Shown here: positions 50,192 through 58,275 of the stretch, one piece after another
Position numbering within the stretch: the stretch's first letter is position 1
Layout of the letters: each line of letters begins with the position of its first letter
Assembly: GCA_021151805.1 (NCBI GenBank)
Contig: JAGKWN010000019.1
Coordinates: 1-64,000, forward strand
Reading direction: 5' to 3'
DNA from: Cytophagaceae bacterium
GTDB taxonomy: Bacteria; Bacteroidota; Bacteroidia; Cytophagales; Cytophagaceae
DNA: 64,000 bases
The notes under the pieces: model-generated
The model's input: the letters and a program-made list of their open reading frames with translations, nothing else
What the model was told of the DNA's origin: nothing
Databases searched by the model: none
Made by a program: the position numbers and the translations under genes

Positions 50192-50236
50192 AGTTGTATT
50201 CCTTTACTATTTCTAGTTGTATTCCTTTACTATTTC
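50191..50236 (-). repeat. 23-bp tandem duplication in the pirin leader
   Basis: Bases 50191-50213 are repeated exactly at 50214-50236. On the minus strand each unit reads GAAATAGTAAAGGAATACAA then CTA, so an AAGGAATA purine block is present twice directly upstream of the start codon. Confidence 0.9.
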
Positions 50237-50296
50237 CTATTTACATGTTACAACATCTATTTTAGAGAAAAAGTGCAATTGGGCAAATAATTCGTC

Positions 50297-50415
50297 TTAA
50301 TCAGGATTTGCAGGATTAAGGATAAAAAGGATCATGGGATCTCTATTTGAGTAATAATTAATTGAAATAGAATATTTCAAATCCTGTAATCTTTTAATCC
50401 TATAAATCCCGATCC
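50297..50415. repeat. Short-period (AGGATTT) inverted spacer repeat
   Basis: Left arm (50297-50333) has AATCAGGATTTGCAGGATTA and GGAT words; right arm (50378-50415) has AAATCCTGTAAT, TTAATCCTATAAATCCC, the complement of GGATTTATAGGATTAA. Both arms have a period of about ten bases. It lies between the barrel gene end and the pirin leader. Confidence 0.75.
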
Positions 50416-50422
50416 AGACAAC

Positions 50423-52396
50423 CTACAACCCTATAATCGATGGTTCATCAATTCCCCGCAAATTTATTCGCAGTCTGGGCGTTGTAGATGTAACAATTTT
50501 GAAGGTTGAAACGCCATCTGGTGCATTAGGAAAGAAATAAAAACGCAGGTCAAATTCGTCGAAAACTAAGTTTTCGTTCTTTGTTCTGAAACCTGCTGCA
50601 AGTCCTGAATACAGTTTATTATTGTATAGAAATTCTGTTTCTGTACCTACTTGCGCCACCTGTGCCAGCATAACAAACGCAAACCTGAAACCCAGCAAAC
50701 GGAAGCGTGGAAATAAATTAGTCATTACACTCAGGCTGGATGTCTGGTAGCCCAGTAAATTCGGCGCGAAGAACTGCTGAATGCCATTCCCGTCGTTAAT
50801 ATTAAGTCCGCTGTTGAGCTGCGGACGAATAATCTTCGCATAGTTTAATGTAAAATAGAATCTTGACTTCCAACGGCCCAGCATCTTGATTTTGCTGACA
50901 TAGGTACCTTCTCCTTTCACAAAGAAATCCTGTACATGATTCACACTATTATAAAATGCTGAGGCCCGAAGATCCAGTAAAAAGAAATCTCCTTTTTTAG
51001 ATACCCAGCTGTTAAACGTAGCGGCACCTAAATAATAACGCAACTGCTCAAGCGTTTGCTGCACACCCGAATTGAGGATATAGGAATAGCCATAAGGAAC
51101 GTCTTCCGTTCTACCAAAACCATAAATATAACGGGTCTTGTAGAAGTCGTAGCGGAAGTAGGTTGCCTGGCCCAAAGTTAAATTGTTATTGTTATACAAA
51201 GGACTCCTCAATGCATTCTCCTGGTTCGGTTGGTATACATAGTTGCAATTGAAATAGCGCATAGCTAAAAACAAACGTGCACGATTCTGACGTGAGATGA
51301 TATCATAATCATCGCCAGTATTCTTGAAGCCTGAAAACGTAACACCACCCCAGACATCATTGACATTGTACTTGTAATGATAGAAACTTGTATCCGCTTG
51401 CTTTGTCTCGTTTACCGACCAGTTGTTCGAATAAAAATAACCACCGGCCAAACGTGCAGTAGGCATGTATATGGGCCGGATTGCTCCCAGTGTGATGCTT
51501 GCTTCATCTTCCTTCCCTACATGCAATCCACCGTTGAGTTCAGAGTAGCGTATGTAGGGATTGATGAATGTACCACCTGCATTATTTTTCATGTAAGTAA
51601 ATTCGCTGGCAAGGGGTTTGGTTCTTGTAGAACGGTATTGCCCGCGGTAAGTGATCGATTGCCCCAGTCCTAAAAAATTTTCATCATACAGTTTCCACTG
51701 ATAATAGTTGATATCATTGGGTGTAAAGGAACCACCAATGGTCCAGAGATCCTGAACGATTACTTCAATATCAACGCTGTCTTTTGAATGCCTGACTTTT
51801 TTAACAAAGATCCGCGCATCGTGCATGTACGGCAACGTACGAAGCAAACGTTCATTATCAGCTAAGCGGTTTTGATCTACAACGGAATCATTTTTAATGA
51901 ACAGGTTGTTGCGCACCACAAATGTTTTTGTTTTTTCATGCAAAGATTCTGAGACCTTTTCAATCCATAGTTTTTTCTTTACGAAAACGGTATCGTAGAT
52001 ATCGCGGTCAAATACGTTTTCCTTTTTGATATATATATTGCGAATGATCTTACCCTCATATGGTGCATAAGGGTTTTCACTTTCCATTGTGAAAGTTGTA
52101 TCGTAATCAATAAATTTTTGATTTTCCAGGTAGATTTCATCCCACATCTGGCGCACATATTTATTCTGTTTATACTTTTCATAGTCCTTGCGCTTTTTGT
52201 AATCTACATTGCTGGGCAGGTATACAACCGTATCATCCTGCGAACGGATAATCCTATCTTTTAAAACTAAAAATTGTCCCTTCTTCAATTTAATAGCCAT
52301 CTGTTGACCATATCCATTTAGAAAAAAACTGTAAATGAATACTACGGTCAAAAGAAATCGTATCAGAGTTATGTATTTTGTTTTTGCTTTCAACAC
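50423..52396 (-). CDS. POTRA plus beta-barrel outer-membrane protein
   Basis: I start at GTG 52396, which gives a signal-peptide-like LKAKTKYITLIRFLLTVVFI; the open frame reaches TTG 52465 with no ATG before residue 56. The 657-residue product has a charged N-terminal region (KKRKDYEKYKQNKYVRQMWD), a POTRA-like block (NNLFIKNDSVVDQNRLADNE, RLLRTLPYMHDARIFV), then SVDIEVIVQDLWTIGGSFTP and about 16 amphipathic strands. That is an Omp85-like layout, though it lacks the usual C-terminal aromatic-Phe signature and may be a Bacteroidetes-specific branch. It could translocate or insert envelope molecules. No partner gene is adjacent. Confidence 0.8.
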   Translation of the reverse strand: MLKAKTKYITLIRFLLTVVFIYSFFLNGYGQQMAIKLKKGQFLVLKDRIIRSQDDTVVYLPSNVDYKKRKDYEKYKQNKYVRQMWDEIYLENQKFIDYDTTFTMESENPYAPYEGKIIRNIYIKKENVFDRDIYDTVFVKKKLWIEKVSESLHEKTKTFVVRNNLFIKNDSVVDQNRLADNERLLRTLPYMHDARIFVKKVRHSKDSVDIEVIVQDLWTIGGSFTPNDINYYQWKLYDENFLGLGQSITYRGQYRSTRTKPLASEFTYMKNNAGGTFINPYIRYSELNGGLHVGKEDEASITLGAIRPIYMPTARLAGGYFYSNNWSVNETKQADTSFYHYKYNVNDVWGGVTFSGFKNTGDDYDIISRQNRARLFLAMRYFNCNYVYQPNQENALRSPLYNNNNLTLGQATYFRYDFYKTRYIYGFGRTEDVPYGYSYILNSGVQQTLEQLRYYLGAATFNSWVSKKGDFFLLDLRASAFYNSVNHVQDFFVKGEGTYVSKIKMLGRWKSRFYFTLNYAKIIRPQLNSGLNINDGNGIQQFFAPNLLGYQTSSLSVMTNLFPRFRLLGFRFAFVMLAQVAQVGTETEFLYNNKLYSGLAAGFRTKNENLVFDEFDLRFYFFPNAPDGVSTFKIVTSTTPRLRINLRGIDEPSIIGL

Positions 52397-52654
52397 GCTG
52401 AGTACAAACAAAACTGGCTTAAGATAAAATTTGAAAGGGGCCAAGGCATAGATACACGTATGCAATGTAATCTATCAGAATAACTTCGCAATCCTCTTAC
52501 ACGAATATAGAGAGCATTTACATTATTCCAATACAACCAGGGTCATCCCAATAAAGTGTTAGACGAAGTTCCTGCTACAGTCCGGATTAAATAATCGTTT
52601 ATTCCTTTCATCGAACAGATTTGATTCAGAACTTTTTCTTAAGTTTGTGTCACT

Positions 52655-52954
52655 ATGTCATTCTTCGAAAAATTAAAGACCCGCTGGGGCATTACAAGCA
52701 ACTGGCGTCTAATTAAGATATTACTTGTTTTCTCGTTAACCGGCTATTCTGCTGTATATGTGCGGAAATTCATTTTTCCGCTAATCGGTATTGATGATAT
52801 GACATCGTTGTGGATCAAAATTCCTGTATGGATTTTATTGATCACGCCATTCTATTACTTGTTCATGGTCATTTATGCCACCCTGCTTGGAGAAAAGGAA
52901 TTTTTCTTCGGCATAATGAAAAAATCCTTTAGCAGGTTCAATAGGAAAAAATAA
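52655..52954 (+). CDS. Small membrane protein, DUF6787-like
   Basis: A 99-residue protein with two helices (LIKILLVFSLTGYSAVYV and IPVWILLITPFYYLFMVIYA) and an N-terminal FEKLKTRWGITSNWRL, which matches a conserved Bacteroidetes family (DUF6787 as I recall). The C-terminus is basic (KKSFSRFNRKK), so the tail is probably cytoplasmic. Function unknown. It stands alone and is followed by a duplicated terminator; the 189 bases upstream hold nothing I recognise. Confidence 0.8.
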   Translation: MSFFEKLKTRWGITSNWRLIKILLVFSLTGYSAVYVRKFIFPLIGIDDMTSLWIKIPVWILLITPFYYLFMVIYATLLGEKEFFFGIMKKSFSRFNRKK

Positions 52955-53007
52955 AAATCCCCTCAAAATAAAAATCCCCTCCTTCGAATTGAAAGAGGGG
53001 ATTTTTT
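52953..53007. terminator. Bidirectional terminator with duplicated arm
   Basis: AAAAATCCCCTC occurs at 52953-52964 and again at 52970-52981; the single complement GAGGGGATTTTT is at 52995-53006. Either copy can form the hairpin. T runs on both strands serve the convergent membrane-protein and atpC genes. Confidence 0.85.
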
Positions 53008-53025
53008 ATTCCTTCCGTATTCGAA

Positions 53026-53268
53026 TTACAGAATAGCTTCTGCCAAAACGATTACTTTATCGTGTAATACTTCAACAACGCCGCCGTCGATTGTAAATAC
53101 TTTTTCTTCTTTAGCTGTACGGATCTTTACATCTCCTTTTTCCAAAGTAGAAATAATAGCAGCGTGATTTGTTAACACCTCAAAGCTGCCAGACATACCG
53201 GGAACCTGTACAGATGTAATATCTCCACTAAAAACTTTTTGATCGGGTGTAAGTATTTCTAAATACAT
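53026..53268 (-). CDS. atpC: F1 ATP synthase epsilon subunit (short form)
   Basis: An 80-residue protein that is only the N-terminal beta-sandwich of epsilon: LEILTPDQKVFSGDITSVQV, SGSFEVLTNHAAIISTLEKG, EKVFTIDGGVVEVLHDKVIV. Usual bacterial epsilon has a further helical hairpin of about 50 residues that inhibits ATP hydrolysis; that part is missing here, as in many Bacteroidetes, and the gene ends cleanly. It sits in the rotor stalk next to gamma. It follows atpD by 61 bases and shares its transcript. Confidence 0.93.
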   Translation of the reverse strand: MYLEILTPDQKVFSGDITSVQVPGMSGSFEVLTNHAAIISTLEKGDVKIRTAKEEKVFTIDGGVVEVLHDKVIVLAEAIL

Positions 53269-53329
53269 GTATCAGAGGGGTTAAAACCGGTTACAGAATA
53301 TTCTTCTGCAACCGGATTTATACGTATTG

Positions 53330-54838
53330 TTATTTTTTAGTAGAATCCGCTACCAGTTTTTCACCTTTAGCGATTGCTTGCTCGATTGTACCAACAAGGT
53401 TGAACGCTGCTTCAGGAAGGTGATCTAATTTACCATCCATGATCATGTTGAAACCTTTGATTGTATCTTTGATGTTTACTAATTCACCTTTAAGACCAGT
53501 GAACTGCTCAGCAACGTGGAACGGCTGAGATAAGAAACGCTGTACACGACGAGCTCTTAATACTACCTGCTTATCTTCTTCAGATAATTCATCCATACCA
53601 AGAATGGCGATGATATCCTGAAGTTCTTTGTACCGTTGTAAAATTTCTTTTACACGTTGTGCACAAGAGTAGTGTTCTTCACCAAGAATTTCAAGACTTA
53701 GAATACGAGATGTAGAATCCAATGGATCCACAGCAGGATAAATACCTAATTCGGAAATTTTACGGTTCAATACCGTTGTTGCATCCAAGTGGGCAAACGT
53801 TGTAGCCGGAGCCGGATCGGTTAAGTCATCCGCCGGTACGTAAACTGCCTGTACAGAAGTGATAGAACCTCTTTTAGTAGAAGTAATACGTTCCTGCATC
53901 GCACCCATTTCAGTTGCCAATGTTGGTTGGTAACCTACCGCAGATGGCATACGACCTAACAAGGCTGATACCTCAGAACCTGCCTGTGTGAATCTGAAAA
54001 TGTTATCGATGAAGAATAAGATATCACGACCTTGACCCTGGCCATCTCCGTCACGGAAATATTCCGCTACTGTAAGACCTGCCAAAGCAACTCTTGCTCT
54101 TGCTCCAGGAGGTTCGTTCATCTGACCGAACACCAATGTAGCCTGAGACTTTAATAATTCGTTAGAATCTACTTTAGATAAATCCCACTCACCTTTTTCC
54201 ATTGAATGTTTGAACTCTTCACCGTAACGGATTACGTTTGATTCAATCATCTCGCGAAGTAAGTCATTTCCTTCACGTGTACGTTCACCAACACCAGCAA
54301 ATACAGAAAGACCTGCATATGCTTTTGCAATGTTGTTGATCAATTCCATGATCAATACGGTTTTACCAACACCGGCACCACCGAAAAGACCAATTTTACC
54401 ACCTTTTACATATGGCTCAAGCAAATCGATTACTTTGATACCTGTAAATAAAACTTCTGTATTTGTAGATAAATCTTCAAATTTTGGAGCTGAACGGTGA
54501 ATAGACATACGCTTGTTGTTTTGGGAAGACGGAATACCGTCGATACCATCACCAACTACGTTATATAAACGACCACGGATATCTTCGCCAATTGGCATTG
54601 AGATCGGTGAACCGTATGTTTTAACTTCCATGCCTCTCATCAAACCATCAGTAGAGTCCATCGCGATTGTACGTACACGATCTTCTCCTAAATGTTGTTG
54701 ACATTCAAGAATCACTTTTTGTCCGTCCGGACGAACTACTTCCAATGCATCTAGAATTTGAGGAAGCTTGTAATCTCCTTCAAATCCTACGTCTACAACG
54801 GGACCAATAATCTGAGTTATTTTACCAATATTTGCCAT
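53330..54838 (-). CDS. atpD: F1 ATP synthase beta subunit
   Basis: A 502-residue catalytic subunit: Walker A GGAGVGKTVLIMEL, the catalytic Glu in AGVGERTREGNDL, Walker B DILFFIDNIFRFTQ, and the DELSEEDK motif. It forms the catalytic alpha3beta3 head of the F-type ATP synthase at the inner membrane. Only atpD and atpC are here: no atpA, G, H, F, E or B gene lies within at least 9 kb on either side, so this is a split ATP synthase locus. A promoter-like element lies at 54884-54915. Confidence 0.97.
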   Translation of the reverse strand: MANIGKITQIIGPVVDVGFEGDYKLPQILDALEVVRPDGQKVILECQQHLGEDRVRTIAMDSTDGLMRGMEVKTYGSPISMPIGEDIRGRLYNVVGDGIDGIPSSQNNKRMSIHRSAPKFEDLSTNTEVLFTGIKVIDLLEPYVKGGKIGLFGGAGVGKTVLIMELINNIAKAYAGLSVFAGVGERTREGNDLLREMIESNVIRYGEEFKHSMEKGEWDLSKVDSNELLKSQATLVFGQMNEPPGARARVALAGLTVAEYFRDGDGQGQGRDILFFIDNIFRFTQAGSEVSALLGRMPSAVGYQPTLATEMGAMQERITSTKRGSITSVQAVYVPADDLTDPAPATTFAHLDATTVLNRKISELGIYPAVDPLDSTSRILSLEILGEEHYSCAQRVKEILQRYKELQDIIAILGMDELSEEDKQVVLRARRVQRFLSQPFHVAEQFTGLKGELVNIKDTIKGFNMIMDGKLDHLPEAAFNLVGTIEQAIAKGEKLVADSTKK

Positions 54839-54883
54839 GAATTGCGTATTATAGAAACGATCTTATTTCAAAATTTGCGACTG

Positions 54884-54915
54884 CAAAAATAGGGTATTAT
54901 TATTTCAAAGCCAAA
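54884..54915 (-). promoter_or_regulatory. Predicted atpD promoter
   Basis: On the minus strand TTTG (54912-54915), 20-base spacer, TATTTTTG (54884-54891), fitting the Bacteroidetes TTTG / TAnnTTTG pattern. It lies about 45 bases upstream of the atpD ATG. The rest of the 334-base divergent spacer (54839-55172) is AT-rich; I see no gene in it. Confidence 0.5.
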
Positions 54916-55172
54916 GAAGCAAAAGATATTATTCGGAATTCGTGAAAAACTTTATTCAATTATTTTCTACATCTGTGCTTTTTTGAACTTTACCATGATT
55001 TCACAGAATTTCTTTAACATAAATGATATCAGTCATGTTTTGCATTAACGTACGTAAAAATACGTAAAATAATAATTATCCTGAAATACTTTTTTTCAAA
55101 AACTGCTGGCTGTATATATCCGTATCTATGTCTGTAAATTTTAAAATATCACTTTACTAATATTTTATCCCT

Positions 55173-56819
55173 ATGAAGAAAAGATTACTCGCTTTATTAT
55201 TTACAGGGCTTTTTACTTTGCACCAGGTGAACGGGCAGCAATTAGCCGCAGAAAAAACAGTTGATATTTCAGGCAAAGCAAATCGTGGCTATATCGGCCG
55301 TGTTGAACGCAATGATCAGACCCGCGAAATGGCAGTTACCTATGTGACAAAATCCACCAATGCAAAAGTAAAATTTGAAACTTACACATTTGATTATGAT
55401 CTGAATTTAAAATCAGATGTTGTGGATGAAATTGAATTAACAAAAGCAAAAGAAAAATATTCCTGGTTTAAATATAAAGGGGATGCATATGTTGTTGAAG
55501 GCCTAACTGCATCTCCTAACCTGACTGGTACATTTGTGATCAAGAAGAAACAGGTTACTTATTCATGGAACTGGTTTTTGTTAAAATACAAAAAAACAAC
55601 AAAGACGCTTGATAAGTTAAAATTTGAAGGTGAAAATGGTAAAAACATGTACTACATCAGTCACTATGAAAATGACTCCAACGGAGAGATTATAGCTTTG
55701 GCAGGTGAAAAAGGCAATGCTTCAAAAGATCCTTATCTGCATTTTCAGAAACATCATATTTTCAGAGTGGATCCTAGTTTGAAGGTATTATCAGATATAA
55801 CTGTAGACTTGGGAAGTCCGCACAAGCTATTGTACTCTGCTGCTGTACCGGATGAGAAAAATCCGGATGCGGAACAGGCAGACTGGGTTGTTGTACTGGC
55901 ACCGATGGGTGGTGCAGGATTAGGCAAATTTGAAGCTGCAGATCCCACACAATACACTGTATTGAGAATTTCACCCGAAGGCAAAATTGTAAGTCAATCT
56001 AAATTCACAACAATGGCGCATACATGGACAATCACGGGCTCAGTAATCGATGGTTCAAAAATTTATTTGTATGGACCGGGTTATGCAAAAGACGTTGCAA
56101 AGAAATATTATGAACTGGCTTATATACCAAATGAAGCAGCTAAATTCACGGATTTTCAATTAGTACGTGTTAATGCCACAAGCGCTGATTTTGTTAGCGT
56201 AACTTCAATCGAAGAATTCACTGCAAAAGCACGTAAACCAGAAGACCAGAAAAAACTTTCTGTTTATAACGGCAAAAAAGTCGACATACGTGATCTTACA
56301 ATCGGCTCCGATGGTAAAATTTACATTATCGCACAGGATTTTAAAACACAGCAGGAAGGCCCGCTCATTTATACCGATCTTTACTTATTCCAATTTGACC
56401 AGAAAGGTCTCTTGTTAAATTCTTTCGGTATTGATGATGACTCACGTAAAGGCGCAATCATTGGCGGAGGCGTTGCAGATGCACGTTTCTATCCATCAAG
56501 CAGTGCATTATTTGAAGGAAAAGACCCTAACTATATTTATTGGATGCAGTTTGTACCTCATTCTACCAAATGTGTATCTGAAACAAGTGGTACTGTAAAA
56601 ACAACAGAATGCCGTCCGTTGAAATACCCTCGTGTCATCAAACTTGATGTTACAAAAGGTTCCTTTGTAAAAATTGAACAATACGGTAATGGTGAATATT
56701 TCCTGAATGAAGATTTCCCGCTAGTATATATCGAAAACAATTCAAAGATTATTTTTATTGGCGAGACCAAAAGCGAAAAAGGTTTATGGGTAGGCAAGTT
56801 CGACCCGAGCTCTCTTTAG
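55173..56819 (+). CDS. Large secreted protein of unknown function, beta-propeller-like
   Basis: A 548-residue protein with a signal peptide (KRLLALLFTGLFTLHQVNGQ). The body has repeated beta units with small, regularly spaced segments such as DLTIGSDGKIYIIAQDF and HIFRVDPSLKVLSDITVDL, suggesting a propeller. A unique Cys pair near the end (CVSETSGTVKTTEC) could close a surface loop. I recognise no named family and no T9SS tail or lipobox. The stop TAG begins a CTAG-rich repeat. Neighbours (atpD divergent, a kinase convergent) give no clue to function. Confidence 0.75.
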   Translation: MKKRLLALLFTGLFTLHQVNGQQLAAEKTVDISGKANRGYIGRVERNDQTREMAVTYVTKSTNAKVKFETYTFDYDLNLKSDVVDEIELTKAKEKYSWFKYKGDAYVVEGLTASPNLTGTFVIKKKQVTYSWNWFLLKYKKTTKTLDKLKFEGENGKNMYYISHYENDSNGEIIALAGEKGNASKDPYLHFQKHHIFRVDPSLKVLSDITVDLGSPHKLLYSAAVPDEKNPDAEQADWVVVLAPMGGAGLGKFEAADPTQYTVLRISPEGKIVSQSKFTTMAHTWTITGSVIDGSKIYLYGPGYAKDVAKKYYELAYIPNEAAKFTDFQLVRVNATSADFVSVTSIEEFTAKARKPEDQKKLSVYNGKKVDIRDLTIGSDGKIYIIAQDFKTQQEGPLIYTDLYLFQFDQKGLLLNSFGIDDDSRKGAIIGGGVADARFYPSSSALFEGKDPNYIYWMQFVPHSTKCVSETSGTVKTTECRPLKYPRVIKLDVTKGSFVKIEQYGNGEYFLNEDFPLVYIENNSKIIFIGETKSEKGLWVGKFDPSSL

Positions 56820-56996
56820 TTACTAGGTAATAGGTACTAGTTACTAGATAGCTTTCGGTTAGATTGTAGCTTGTTAAGCAAAAAGGTTAAGAGTATATAT
56901 TCTTAACCTTTTTGCTTTATTCATTATTAATTCAAATTTAGATTTGAAAGTGTTGTATTTCTAGTAGTCAAGTAACTAGCATCTAGCACCTAAATA
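56817..56996. repeat. CTAG-rich spacer repeat, locus 3
   Basis: Left arm (56817-56852) runs from the stop codon through TTACTAGG, TACTAGTTACTAGATAG; right arm (56961-56996) is CTAGTAGTCAAGTAACTAGC and ATCTAGCACCT. CTAGCACCT at 56984-56991 overlaps the stop codon of the kinase gene. A perfect terminator is in the middle. The architecture equals that of locus 2. Confidence 0.8.
56876..56917. terminator. Bidirectional terminator
   Basis: A perfect 17-bp stem (56876-56892 with 56901-56917) around GTATATAT. A run and T run within the arms act for both strands, ending the secreted-protein gene and the convergent kinase gene. Confidence 0.9.
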
Positions 56997-58159
56997 CTGG
57001 CCTTCAACTCAATCCTGAACGTCGTTCCCTTATCAATACCGCTTTGCAACACATATACCTTGCCGCCATGGTATTCTTCCACAATTCGCTTTACAAGTGT
57101 AAGTCCTAAGCCCCAGCCCCGTTTCTTCGTAGTAAAACCGGGTTTAAATATTGATTTTATTTTATTCTTCGGAATACCTTTTCCCGAATCTTTAATATCA
57201 ATGCAGATGTTATTTTTCATGGGGGAAATTGAAATCTGTATGCTGCCGCGTCCATCCATGGCGTCAATAGCATTCTTGCAAATATTTTCGATTACCCAAC
57301 CGATAAGCGAAATATTCATCACTGCCGATGCCCCATTGGTCTGATCCACCATAGAATATTCCACATAAGAAGATGTGCGCGATTTTAAATAATCAATATT
57401 CTCTTCAATAACATTGGCTACAATTTCATTGCTGAGTTTGCCTTCAAGACCTATTTGCGAAAAACGTGCGGTAATAACATTTAAGCGGTCAATGTCCTTG
57501 GCCAGCTCTTCGGTCATTGGATCACTTTTAAACGGTTCTATTTCTTTAAAATAATCCCGGATTGCGAAAAGGGAAGAAAGCGGCGTGCCTAACTGATGAG
57601 CCGTTTCTTTTGCCAAACCAACCCAAACTTTACTTTGTTCGGCTTTTTTGCTGTAATTAAAGGCTACATAACCCACCAGACTCAAAAATACGATTGCGCT
57701 GAGCTGAATATAAGGATAGTAGCGCAACATGGTTAGGATATCCGAATCTTTGTAATAGATATAATTTTTCATGCCGTAGAATTCGATCTCAATCGGAGTA
57801 TGTTGGTCGGCCATGATCCGGATCTGCTTCTTCAGAAATTCATCTTCCTGTTTTTGAGTGAATTTGCCGGGAAATTCAATATTCTTGGAACTTAAGGGTT
57901 CCCCTGCCTCGTCAGACAAAATAACAGGTACTGAAGTATTTGCATTAATAATCTGTTCGGATAAAAATGCCATGTTTCCACCTGGCTGCTGGTTAGCCGC
58001 GGTTTCTAATGCCTTCGCGTATAAGTCAATAAGCCTTTTCTCACGTTCAACCAGGCGTTTAGCCAGATAATCTGTATATACCAGAGAACCAGCTATAACA
58101 ATTATTCCCAATAAAACAATGATCCATTTAATCCTAAAGTTTAACTTATATATGTCCAT
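56990..58159 (-). CDS. Sensor histidine kinase
   Basis: A 389-residue kinase with helix 1 (residues 12-30), a periplasmic sensor of about 115 residues, helix 2 (about 150-168), and the Bacteroidetes-style HisKA with His188 in LAKETAHQLGTPLSSLFAIR. The ATPase domain is complete: N-box VIENICKNAIDAM, G1 DSGKGIPKNK and G2 GWGLGLTLVKRI. No response regulator is adjacent, so its partner is elsewhere. The stop lies inside a CTAG-rich repeat. It is divergent from hemA. Confidence 0.92.
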   Translation of the reverse strand: MDIYKLNFRIKWIIVLLGIIVIAGSLVYTDYLAKRLVEREKRLIDLYAKALETAANQQPGGNMAFLSEQIINANTSVPVILSDEAGEPLSSKNIEFPGKFTQKQEDEFLKKQIRIMADQHTPIEIEFYGMKNYIYYKDSDILTMLRYYPYIQLSAIVFLSLVGYVAFNYSKKAEQSKVWVGLAKETAHQLGTPLSSLFAIRDYFKEIEPFKSDPMTEELAKDIDRLNVITARFSQIGLEGKLSNEIVANVIEENIDYLKSRTSSYVEYSMVDQTNGASAVMNISLIGWVIENICKNAIDAMDGRGSIQISISPMKNNICIDIKDSGKGIPKNKIKSIFKPGFTTKKRGWGLGLTLVKRIVEEYHGGKVYVLQSGIDKGTTFRIELKASI

Positions 58160-58275
58160 AAGAACGAAAATACTGTTTTATTTGTAACGATTATAAATTA
58201 CTGATTTTATTACAAGAATATTCAAAGAATCGGTGTTTAGGCGTAAATTTACAGTCCTTTGAGGAAAGAAGCAGT

